This document shows, piece after piece, positions 1 through 6,805 of a stretch of 8,524 bases of DNA. The translations under genes and the position numbers were made by a program. The stretch's first letter is position 1; the number at the start of each line of letters is the position of its first letter. Origin of the DNA: Calditrichota bacterium (GTDB lineage: Bacteria; Zixibacteria; MSB-5A5; GN15; FEB-12); the NCBI GenBank assembly GCA_030641085.1, contig DAOWIC010000303.1:1-8524 (forward strand), written 5' to 3'. The notes beneath the pieces are model-generated. The model saw only the letters and a program-made list of their open reading frames with translations. It did no database searches and had not been told where the DNA came from.

Positions 1-894
1 CATCCGCTTCTCGTTGCGGAGAATTACGTCCGGAGCCTGAATATCGATAAGCTTTTTCAGTCGATTGTTGCGGTTTATCACCCGGCGATACAGGTCGTTG
101 AGATCGGAAGTGGCAAACCGGCCGCCTTCCAACGGCACCAGCGGTCTGAGATCGGGCGGAATGACCGGAATGACCGACATGACCATCCAATCGGGACGGT
201 TGTCCGACTGACGGAATGACTCGATAATCCGCAGACGCTTGAGGACATCCTTCTTGCGCTGGGCCGACGTCTCCACCTTGGCCTGCGCCCGGAGAGTGAC
301 CGCCATCTCGTCGATGTCGAGCTTCTTAAGCAGCTTGCGCGCCGCTTCGGCGCCCATCTCTGCCTCAAAGGTCTTACCGGCTTCTTCGAGATCGTTAAAT
401 TCTTCCTCGGACAACATATCGCCCACCATGTAGGAGGAGTTGCCGGGATCAATCATAAGGTATGACTCGTAATAGAGTATCTTTTCAAGGTTGCGGATCG
501 ATAAATCGAGGAGATTTCCTATCCGTGACGGCAGGGACTTGAAATACCAGATGTGCGAAACCGGCACGGCCAGTTCGATATGTCCCATTCTTTCCCGTCG
601 GACCTTCGACTGTGTGACCTCTACGCCGCAGCGGTCACAGACGATACCGCGAAAACGAATCCGCTTATATTTGCCACAATTACATTCCCAGTCCTTAACC
701 GGGCCGAATATCCTCTCACAGAACAGCCCGTCACGCTCCGGCTTAAAGGAGCGATAGTTGATGGTTTCCGGCTTGGTGACCTCACCATAGGACCAGGAGC
801 GGATAACCTCAGGGGAAGCTATCTGGATTTGAATCGCCGCAAACTCCGTGGGTTTGCTCTTCTGCGCTTGATTCTTACCCATCAGATCGGCCAT
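1..894 (-). CDS. rpoC: DNA-directed RNA polymerase subunit beta' (RpoC), N-terminal part, cut by window edge
   Basis: Beta' forms one wall of the RNA polymerase cleft and carries the catalytic Mg site, which lies beyond this window. I translated the frame by hand from ATG 894 (MADLMGKNQAQKS...): 298 codons run open to base 1. Visible parts are the zinc-ribbon with ligands C71, C73, C86 and C89 (ECNCGKY ... VCDRCGVEVT), the clamp helices, the PPDLRPLVPLEGGRFATSDL block (about 247-265) and the lid region LNDLYRRVINRNNRLKK (about 265-281), ending at RNEKRM where the rudder begins in E. coli. Compared with E. coli beta', about 15 residues are missing somewhere between the zinc finger and the lid. 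The start is fixed by AAGGAG at 901-906, six bases upstream. It follows rpoB by 67 nt and is very likely co-transcribed. Identity is certain; only the 5' third or less of the gene is here. Confidence 0.98.
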   Translation of the reverse strand, partial: MADLMGKNQAQKSKPTEFAAIQIQIASPEVIRSWSYGEVTKPETINYRSFKPERDGLFCERIFGPVKDWECNCGKYKRIRFRGIVCDRCGVEVTQSKVRRERMGHIELAVPVSHIWYFKSLPSRIGNLLDLSIRNLEKILYYESYLMIDPGNSSYMVGDMLSEEEFNDLEEAGKTFEAEMGAEAARKLLKKLDIDEMAVTLRAQAKVETSAQRKKDVLKRLRIIESFRQSDNRPDWMVMSVIPVIPPDLRPLVPLEGGRFATSDLNDLYRRVINRNNRLKKLIDIQAPDVILRNEKRM

Positions 895-900
895 GGTTAT

Positions 901-906
901 CTCCTT
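901..906 (-). promoter_or_regulatory. Shine-Dalgarno of rpoC
   Basis: The minus strand reads AAAGGAGATAACCATG, placing AAGGAG six bases before ATG 894. This is the best-spaced site near the conserved N-terminus and decides the rpoC start. Confidence 0.85.
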
Positions 907-914
907 TATTTCAT

Positions 915-935
915 CCGTCCGACTGAATCGAACGG
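915..935 (-). promoter_or_regulatory. Hairpin in the rpoB-rpoC spacer
   Basis: On the minus strand CCGTTCGA and TCGGACGG pair over 8 bp (one G.U) around the five-base loop TTCAG. It lies between the rpoB stop and the rpoC ribosome-binding site, ending 8 nt before AAGGAG. There is no U-run after it, so it is not an intrinsic terminator. A role in mRNA processing, stability or keeping the rpoC start exposed is possible but is inference. Confidence 0.4.
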
Positions 936-961
936 CCTGATTTCTACACCAATTCGCTGTC

Positions 962-3900
962 TCATGCCTGCTCCAGCAGCTTTATATCCAAGCCAAGCGC
1001 CTGCAGCTCTTTCACCAACACATTGAAGGCCTCGGGATAACCCGGCTCCGGCGGGTTCTCTCCCTTGACGATCGCCTCGTAAACCTTGCTGCGACCGACT
1101 ACGTCGTCCGACTTGACCGTGAGCATCTCCTGCAGCGTATAGGCGGCGCCGTAAGCCTCCAGCGCCCAGACTTCCATCTCGCCGAAGCGTTGGCCACCGA
1201 ACTGGGCTTTACCGCCCAGAGGCTGCTGCGTAACGAGCGAGTATGGGCCAATCGACCGGGCGTGAATTTTGTCATCCACGAGGTGGGACAGCTTAAGCAT
1301 GTATATATATCCGACGGTGATCGGATTATCAAACGGTTCACCGGTGAGTCCATCGTGAAGGACCAGCTTGCCGCTTTCGGGCAGACCGGCTTCGGTTAAT
1401 TTTTCCTTGATCTCGGGGATAGTGGCGCCCTCAAAGACCGGGGTAGCGATACGCTCACCCAGCTTTTGCGCCGCCCAACCCAGATGTGTCTCCAGAATCT
1501 GACCGACATTCATCCGTGACGGCACACCCAGCGGATTTAGGATAATGTCAACCGGAGTGCCGGCGGCGGTGTAGGGCATGTCTTCCACCGGAACCAGCTT
1601 GGACACAACCCCTTTGTTGCCGTGGCGACCGGCCATCTTATCGCCGACCGAGATTTTGCGTCGGATGGCAACCGTCACTTTGACGAGTTGCTTGACGCCC
1701 GGAGGCAGCTCCGCGCCGCGCACGACCTTGTCAATCTCAACTCCCTCTTCTTCCTTACACTTGTCGAGGATATCCTTGGCTTCGACGATAACCGACTCGA
1801 CATGGCGATTGACGTTGGCGTCAGAGCAGTAACCGTCCGGTGCGACGACGGAGAAGAAGTCGAACTCGGAAAATTCCTCCGCCTTGAACTTATGCCCGGC
1901 GCGGATTACGACCGAGTTGTCCACCAGCGAGCGAATCGTCTGGGAGGAATGGTCCTCGAGCAGCGTGCCAACTTTCTGGCGCAGAAGCTCGGTTATATCG
2001 ATGAACTTCTTGTTGAATCTCCTTTTTATCTGGGCCGTTTCAGCCTTCTCCTGTTTCTTGGCCTCCTCGGTCCTCTCCTTGCGCGTAAATACGTTCGTCT
2101 TGATGACCACGCCCTTCATCCCGGGTGGGGCCTTGAGACTGGCGTCCTTGACATCACCGGCTTTCTCACCAAAGATAGCGCGCAGCAGGCGCTCCTCCGG
2201 AGACAGCTCGGTCTCGCCCTTGGGCGTTACTTTACCGACCATAATGTCGCCAGCTTCAACCTCCGCACCAACGCGAATAATGCCATTCTCATCGAGATTG
2301 AGCAACGCCTCTTCGGAGACATTGGGGATCTCACGGGTGATCTCTTCCGAGCCGCGCTTGGTGTCGCGCACCTGCAACTCGTATTTCTCGACATGGATCG
2401 AGGTGTAGATATCGTCATGAATCAGACCCTCGGAGAGTATGATCGCGTCCTCATAGTTGTAGCCGCGCCAGGGCATAAAAGCGACCAGCACGTTGTAACC
2501 GAGGGCCAGCTCGCCATTCTCGACCGCCGGACCGTCGGCGATTACATCGCCCTCTTCCACTCTCTGTCCCAGTTGCACGCTTGGCGTGAAGTTGACACAG
2601 GTATCCTGGTTGGAGCGACGGTATTTTGTCAGCACATATTCCTGATCCTCGACATAACCGAGCTTGCCGACCCGTTGCTTGATGTCCGGACGGATAATAA
2701 CCCTCTCGGCGTCGACAAAAACGACCTCGCCGGCCTGCCGTGTCCGGACGATCGCGCCGGCGTCGGAGGCAACCTTGTGCTCCATGCCGGTACCGATGAA
2801 CGGTGCCTGGGTCTTCAGAAGCGGCACCGCCTGGCGCTGCATGTTGGACCCCATCAGAGCGCGGTTGGCGTCGTCATGCTCCAGGAACGGGATCAGCGAG
2901 GCCGCCACGGATACGGTCTGCCGCGGCGAGACATCCATATATAGAATATCCTTTCCCTTGACATCGGGATAGTCCGAACGATTGCGCGCCGAAACCAGTT
3001 CGTTGGTAAATTTATTGCTCTTGTCCAGCGGTTCGTCGCATTGGGCGATCAGGTGACGATCCTCCTCGTCGGCTGACAGGTAAACTCTTTCCCCGGTTAG
3101 CCTGCCGTTTTTCACCCGGTTATACGGAGTCTCAAGAAAACCGTAACGGTTGATTCGGGCGAAGGTCGCCAGCGACGTGATCAGTCCGATATTCGGACCT
3201 TCCGGCGTCTCGATCGGACAGAGGCGACCGTAGTGGGTATGGTGCACGTCGCGCACCTCAAAGCCGGCTCTTTCGCGGGTCAGACCGCCCGGACCAAGCG
3301 CCGAAAGACGTCGCTTGTGGGTCAGTTCCGAGAGCGGGTTGGTCTGGTCCATGAACTGCGAGAGCTGCGAGGAGCCGAAGAAAGTCTCGACCACCGATGA
3401 CACCGTGCGAGCGTTCACCAGCAACTGCGGCGTGATGTTTTCCTGATCCTTCAGAGACAAGCGCTCCCGGATTGTACGGGCAACTCGTGAGAGACCTACC
3501 GAAAAGAGGTTACCCAGCAACTCTCCAACGGTACGGGCGCGACGGTTGCCCAGATGGTCGATATCGTCGGTGAAACCGGTGTCGTTACACAGTCCGACCA
3601 GGTACCTGACAATTGCGACAAAGTCTTCACCGACCAGAGTGGTTTTGTCAAGACCGATATCCAGCCCCATCCGCTGGTTAATCATGTAGCGGCCGACTTC
3701 ACCGAGGTCATAGCGCTTGGCGCCGAAGAAGAACTTGTCGACCAGGGATTCGGCGATCTCCAGCGAGGGCGGGTCTCCCGGACGGAGAAGCGAGAATATC
3801 TTCACCAGCGCTTCTTCACGAGATTTGGTCGGGTCCTTGCGGAGGGTGTTGAAAACGACCGGGATTTCTCGGTGATCACTCATGGCGATGGCGCTGATTG

Positions 3901-4735
3901 TCTTTTGTCCGTTGGCGACAATCTTCTCAGCCGCCTCGGTGTCTACCAGATCACCGACCGAGAACAGAACCTCACCGGTTTCTTTGTCGATAATGGACTC
4001 AGCGAGGAAAACGCCTTCGGAATCCTTGAATTTCTGGCCGGTCAGGGAGATTTTGGCCGGCTTATAAAACAGTTTAACAATGTCTTCATCGCTGGAATAT
4101 CCCAGAGCGCGCAGCATGATCGTGACAGGCAATTTACGCTTGGAATCGATGTACAGGAACATGATGTGGTTGATGTCAGTATTAAACTCCATCCAGCTTC
4201 CGCGATACGGAATAATCCGAGCCGAGAATAGTATGGTGCCATTGGGGTGCCGTTCGGAGCTGAAGAAGACGCCCGGTGAACGGTGAAGCTGACTGACGAC
4301 CACGCGCTCGGCGCCATTAATAATAAAGGTGCCCCATTCGGTTATCAGCGGCAGTTCGCCGAGGTAGACATCCTGTTCCATGATGTCCTTGACTTCTTTT
4401 TCCTCGCCTTCGCCTTCCCGGCTGACGAGCCGCATGGTCACCTTGAGCGGTGACGCGTAGCTCATGTTCCGCTCGCGACACTCATCGATGGTATATCTGG
4501 ACGGTCCCAGATAGTAGCCAATATATTCCAGAGAGTACTTTTCGTGGACATCACTGACAGGAAAGATATCGCTGAAAATCTGGTGCAGACCGATCATCTC
4601 CCGTTTGTGCGCGGGGACATCAACCTGCAGGAACTCGTTATACGAGTGCAACTGAACATCCAAAAGATTGGGCATCTGCTCTATGTCAGATAGAGACCCG
4701 TAGACTTTTCTTTTTATCGTGCTTTCCTGGGCCAA
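962..4735 (-). CDS. rpoB: DNA-directed RNA polymerase subunit beta (RpoB), complete
   Basis: Beta is the second catalytic subunit of RNA polymerase and the rifampicin target. From the TTG start proposed here it is 1257 residues. The frame stays open upstream to GTG 4798 (1278 residues), but that codon has no ribosome-binding site, while AGGAGG sits 8 nt before TTG 4735 and homology begins just after it (KRKVYGSLSDIEQMPNLLDV). Seen in order (numbered from TTG): the protrusion/lobe with VVVSQLHRSPGVFF about 145-158; a shortened counterpart of the E. coli SI1 insert about 230-280; the rifampicin pocket SSQLSQFMDQTNPLSEL and THKRRLSALGPGG at 455-484 (bases about 3290-3373) with Q, D, H, R and S at the usual resistance positions; GYNYEDAIILSEG about 758-770; a charged helical stretch about 885-1008 where E. 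coli has SI2; GDKMAGRHGNKGV about 1031-1043; and the C-terminal clamp/anchor with GGKAQFGGQRFGEMEVWALE about 1174-1193. No frameshift or missing core motif was seen. It ends with TGA 67 nt before rpoC. Confidence 0.98.
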   Translation of the reverse strand: MAQESTIKRKVYGSLSDIEQMPNLLDVQLHSYNEFLQVDVPAHKREMIGLHQIFSDIFPVSDVHEKYSLEYIGYYLGPSRYTIDECRERNMSYASPLKVTMRLVSREGEGEEKEVKDIMEQDVYLGELPLITEWGTFIINGAERVVVSQLHRSPGVFFSSERHPNGTILFSARIIPYRGSWMEFNTDINHIMFLYIDSKRKLPVTIMLRALGYSSDEDIVKLFYKPAKISLTGQKFKDSEGVFLAESIIDKETGEVLFSVGDLVDTEAAEKIVANGQKTISAIAMSDHREIPVVFNTLRKDPTKSREEALVKIFSLLRPGDPPSLEIAESLVDKFFFGAKRYDLGEVGRYMINQRMGLDIGLDKTTLVGEDFVAIVRYLVGLCNDTGFTDDIDHLGNRRARTVGELLGNLFSVGLSRVARTIRERLSLKDQENITPQLLVNARTVSSVVETFFGSSQLSQFMDQTNPLSELTHKRRLSALGPGGLTRERAGFEVRDVHHTHYGRLCPIETPEGPNIGLITSLATFARINRYGFLETPYNRVKNGRLTGERVYLSADEEDRHLIAQCDEPLDKSNKFTNELVSARNRSDYPDVKGKDILYMDVSPRQTVSVAASLIPFLEHDDANRALMGSNMQRQAVPLLKTQAPFIGTGMEHKVASDAGAIVRTRQAGEVVFVDAERVIIRPDIKQRVGKLGYVEDQEYVLTKYRRSNQDTCVNFTPSVQLGQRVEEGDVIADGPAVENGELALGYNVLVAFMPWRGYNYEDAIILSEGLIHDDIYTSIHVEKYELQVRDTKRGSEEITREIPNVSEEALLNLDENGIIRVGAEVEAGDIMVGKVTPKGETELSPEERLLRAIFGEKAGDVKDASLKAPPGMKGVVIKTNVFTRKERTEEAKKQEKAETAQIKRRFNKKFIDITELLRQKVGTLLEDHSSQTIRSLVDNSVVIRAGHKFKAEEFSEFDFFSVVAPDGYCSDANVNRHVESVIVEAKDILDKCKEEEGVEIDKVVRGAELPPGVKQLVKVTVAIRRKISVGDKMAGRHGNKGVVSKLVPVEDMPYTAAGTPVDIILNPLGVPSRMNVGQILETHLGWAAQKLGERIATPVFEGATIPEIKEKLTEAGLPESGKLVLHDGLTGEPFDNPITVGYIYMLKLSHLVDDKIHARSIGPYSLVTQQPLGGKAQFGGQRFGEMEVWALEAYGAAYTLQEMLTVKSDDVVGRSKVYEAIVKGENPPEPGYPEAFNVLVKELQALGLDIKLLEQA

Positions 4736-4743
4736 TGCAATAC

Positions 4744-4749
4744 CCTCCT
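4744..4749 (-). promoter_or_regulatory. Strong Shine-Dalgarno that sets the rpoB start at TTG 4735
   Basis: The minus strand reads CAGGAGGGTATTGCATTG. AGGAGG lies 8 nt before TTG 4735, near ideal spacing. The GTG at 4798, 63 nt upstream in the same frame, has no comparable site. This favours a UUG start and a 1257-residue beta subunit. Confidence 0.75.
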
Positions 4750-4885
4750 GAAAATAAAGAAGCCCCTCAGGGTCGGGATAATCCCTTTCCCGGGCCACTT
4801 CGGAAGTTATCCAATTTTTAGGGTCTTGGCGATCCTGTCATCTATTACTTCTCTCCCCGTACCTGTCAGAGGGAGCGCTTCAATA

Positions 4886-4917
4886 CAGTCAATCAACCAA
4901 ACAAACAATCGAACAAT
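4886..4917 (-). repeat. Degenerate tetranucleotide repeat in the rplL-rpoB spacer
   Basis: On the plus strand eight consecutive four-base units read CAGT CAAT CAAC CAAA CAAA CAAT CGAA CAAT, 32 bases with period four. The rpoB-proximal mRNA therefore carries a U/G-rich (NUUG)n-like tract, likely unstructured. No known element was recognised. It may be slippage-derived filler or a binding tract. Confidence 0.5.
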
Positions 4918-4923
4918 GGGATT

Positions 4924-4937
4924 CTCGGTATTCCGAG
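4924..4937 (-). promoter_or_regulatory. Small hairpin downstream of the rplL-rpoB attenuator
   Basis: CTCGG and CCGAG form a 5-bp stem with a four-base loop (AATA on the minus strand). It begins 9 nt after the end of the larger 12-bp hairpin. The two together could act as a structured processing or attenuation region. Five base pairs alone is weak evidence. Confidence 0.3.
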
Positions 4938-4946
4938 TAAATAACC

Positions 4947-4973
4947 AGCCGGGAACATGGTATGTTCCCGGCT
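4947..4973 (-). terminator. Perfect 12-bp hairpin after rplL, candidate attenuator (partial terminator) before rpoB
   Basis: The minus strand reads AGCCGGGAACAT, loop ACC, ATGTTCCCGGCT: twelve perfect pairs with a GC-rich base and a three-base loop. It begins 14 nt after the rplL TAG stop. The bases after it, GGTTATTTAC, hold five T in ten, poorer than a strong intrinsic terminator, which suits partial read-through. E. coli has a leaky terminator in the same rplL-rpoB position that lowers polymerase subunit synthesis relative to stalk proteins. The structure is directly visible; the attenuator role is inferred from position and form. Confidence 0.65.
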
Positions 4974-4987
4974 TAGAACGATAGTAT

Positions 4988-5365
4988 CTACTTAATTTCG
5001 ACGATAGCGCCGGCTTCTTCGAGTTTGGTTTTGGCTTTCTCAGCGTCATCCTTAGAAAGGCCTTCTTTGACCTTGCAGGGAGCGCTTTCAACCAGATCCT
5101 TAGCCTCTTTCAAGCCGAGGGTTGTAAGTTCGCGGACAGCCTTGATAACCTGTATCTTCTTGTCACCGGGGGAGTTCAGGAGTACGTCGAACTCGGTCTT
5201 CTCTTCCGCCTCTGCGACAGCGGCCACGGCAGCGACAGCCACCGGAGCAGCAGCAGTCACACCGAATTTGTCCTGAATCGCCTTGGACAGATCAGCCAGA
5301 TCCATAGCCGTAAGCTCTGCGATCTTTTCAACGATTTCGTCAATAGCGGGGTTAGCCACCTTCAT
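4988..5365 (-). CDS. rplL: 50S ribosomal protein L7/L12 (RplL)
   Basis: L7/L12 is the multi-copy stalk protein that recruits and stimulates the GTPase factors EF-Tu, EF-G, IF2 and RF3. At 125 residues it has the usual length. Visible parts are the N-terminal dimerisation domain (about 1-36, LADLSKAIQDKFGVTAAAP), an Ala/Val-rich hinge (about 37-55), and the C-terminal factor-binding domain (about 56-125) with KKIQVIKAVRELTTLGLKEA and DLVESAP...KEGLSKDDAEKA. The ATG at 5365 has GAGG only 2 nt upstream (5368-5371); GTG 5359, two codons later, has the same GAGG at a better 8 nt and would give MANPAIDE..., 123 residues, so the start is uncertain by two codons. It is separated from rplJ by 137 nt and from rpoB by about 250 nt, which allows its level to be set separately from its neighbours. 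Confidence 0.97.
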   Translation of the reverse strand: MKVANPAIDEIVEKIAELTAMDLADLSKAIQDKFGVTAAAPVAVAAVAAVAEAEEKTEFDVLLNSPGDKKIQVIKAVRELTTLGLKEAKDLVESAPCKVKEGLSKDDAEKAKTKLEEAGAIVEIK

Positions 5366-5502
5366 TACCTCACAAATTCATAGTTTCTAATTTGCATATT
5401 ACTTCTGTCTATTTTCCGGATCCCTGACATCCCAAACGGTGGGACAAAACCGCTTAGAAGCATGGGCAGGACAATCCGACCAGGTCCCATCGATTTTCAA
5501 CT

Positions 5503-6021
5503 TCAACCCTTTTTCTGCTCCGCCAGGGCGTCTATCGACCCCACCAGCTCACGGAAAAATCCGTCCAGGCTGCCGACCAGGTTCGAAAGCGGCGCCTCAA
5601 CGGAGGCCACAACCTGACTGAGGAGAATCTCTCTCGGCGGCAGGTCGGCCAGACGCCTGATTTCGGCGCCCTCGAACAGTTTGTCATCAACCATGAACAC
5701 CTTCATGCGCGGCAGTTTGTGATCCTTATAGGAATCATGAAGCACCTTGGCGGCCGCGGCCGGATCGCCCTCAGTAAAGGCTATGGCGGTCGGGCCGATG
5801 AAGTGTTCGTCGAGCCCATCCACGCCTGCCTCTTTGGCGGCGATCCTCATGAGCGTGTTCTTGGCGATAAGATACTTTACGCCGTTCTCACGCAGTTTCT
5901 TGCGCAGAACGGTCATTTTAGCAACGTCGAGCCCCTGATAGTCAGTAACAAACAGGGAGCCTGCGTTTTCGAAAAGCTTCTTCATTTCGGAGACAGCTTC
6001 GATTTTTTCCGGTCTTGGCAT
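5503..6021 (-). CDS. rplJ: 50S ribosomal protein L10 (RplJ)
   Basis: L10 is the base of the ribosomal stalk. It binds 23S rRNA next to L11, and its C-terminal helix holds the L7/L12 dimers. The 172 residues match the family length. The N-terminal RNA-binding domain shows GSLFVTDYQGLDVAKMTVLR (21-40), the signature AKNTLMRIAAKEAG (53-66) and FIGPTAIAF (74-82). The C-terminal segment from about 132 (ILLSQVVASVEAPLSNLVGS) to the Lys-rich end is the helix that carries L7/L12. The ATG at 6021 has AAGGAG at 6032-6037, 10 nt upstream. The gap to rplA is only 21 nt, too short to hold the L10-binding leader found in E. coli between these two genes. Confidence 0.97.
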   Translation of the reverse strand: MPRPEKIEAVSEMKKLFENAGSLFVTDYQGLDVAKMTVLRKKLRENGVKYLIAKNTLMRIAAKEAGVDGLDEHFIGPTAIAFTEGDPAAAAKVLHDSYKDHKLPRMKVFMVDDKLFEGAEIRRLADLPPREILLSQVVASVEAPLSNLVGSLDGFFRELVGSIDALAEQKKG

Positions 6022-6042
6022 CTACAAACGACTCCTTTCTCG

Positions 6043-6747
6043 TTACTTTTTGAGGGCGGCCACAAGTTCCTGGTGATCGAGCTTTATGCCGGGGCTCATG
6101 CTTGAGCAAATCGCCGCGCCGAGCAGATAGGCGCCCTTGGCGGCGGTCGGCTTGGCACGCATTATCGCGCCCATAAAAGCCAGAACATTTTCCTGGATTT
6201 TGTCACCGTCAAAACTGAGTTTGCCCACCGATGCAGCCACATTGGCCTGCTTGTCGACCCTGAACTCAATACGACCACCCTTCAGCTCCTTGATCGCACG
6301 GGCAAGATCCATGGTCACCGTCCCGGTCTTCGGGTTGGGCATCAATCCTCTCGGACCGAGCACCTTACCCAGTGGGCCGACGACCTTCATCATATCGGGC
6401 GTGGCAACGGCTACATCAAAGTCGGTCCAGCCGCCTTTGATTTTGTCCGCCAGTTCGTCGGATCCGACGACATCGGCTCCGGCCTCGGTTGCCTCGGTCG
6501 CTTTATCGCCCTGGGCGAAGGCCGCGACGCGAACCACTTTACCAGTGCCGTTCGGCAAAGCTACCGTACCGCGCACCATCTGATCGGCGTGCTTGGGGTT
6601 GACACCCAAGCGAACCGCAACCTCGATCGACTCATCAAACTTGGCGAAGTGGCCCTCTTTGAGAATCTGTACTGCCTCGTCAAGCCGGTATTTTTTCAGA
6701 CGGTCAATCTTGGCGCGATATTCCTGGTACTTCTTGGAATGTTTCAT
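6043..6747 (-). CDS. rplA: 50S ribosomal protein L1 (RplA)
   Basis: L1 forms the mobile L1 stalk of the 50S subunit, which helps release deacylated tRNA from the E site. In many bacteria it also represses the rplK-rplA mRNA. The 234 residues are standard length. Domain I parts show KFDESIEVAVRLGVNPK (36-52) and the C-terminal SSMSPGIKLD (215-224). Domain II lies between about 68 and 158 and contains GLMPNPKTGTVT (134-145) and GPLGKVLGPR (124-133). GGRIEFRVDK (157-166) returns to domain I. The ATG at 6747 has AGGAG 3 nt upstream and AGGGAG about 11 nt upstream; the start is fixed by the family N-terminus (SKKYQEYRAKID). It follows rplK by 58 nt. Confidence 0.97.
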   Translation of the reverse strand: MKHSKKYQEYRAKIDRLKKYRLDEAVQILKEGHFAKFDESIEVAVRLGVNPKHADQMVRGTVALPNGTGKVVRVAAFAQGDKATEATEAGADVVGSDELADKIKGGWTDFDVAVATPDMMKVVGPLGKVLGPRGLMPNPKTGTVTMDLARAIKELKGGRIEFRVDKQANVAASVGKLSFDGDKIQENVLAFMGAIMRAKPTAAKGAYLLGAAICSSMSPGIKLDHQELVAALKK

Positions 6748-6805
6748 TTACTCCTATTCTCCCTGATGACAACTGCTGCCCCAGGTATAGCGAATAATGT
6801 TACTG

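Noticed and set aside
78..452. 124-codon minus-strand frame inside rpoC
   Set aside because: It is out of frame with the real rpoC, whose translation matches RpoC throughout 1-894; the product is Arg/Ser/Trp-rich, as expected for a shadow frame.
1622..2944. 440-codon plus-strand open frame opposite rpoB
   Set aside because: It lies wholly antisense to the strongly conserved rpoB, has no recognisable domain and no ribosome-binding site that I could support. Long antisense frames are a common by-product of rpoB codon bias.
3554..4231. 225-codon plus-strand open frame opposite rpoB
   Set aside because: Same situation: a composition-driven shadow of the beta subunit gene, with no family match.
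4876..4915. Possible promoter for rpoB (TTGTTT, 17 nt, TATTGA on the minus strand)
   Set aside because: Only three of six bases match in each box, within the low-complexity TTG repeat. This is no better than chance.
4807..5091. Minus-strand 94-codon frame spanning the rplL end and the rplL-rpoB spacer
   Set aside because: It starts inside rplL in another frame, its predicted protein runs through the hairpin region and shows no family features; it is not a leader peptide gene.
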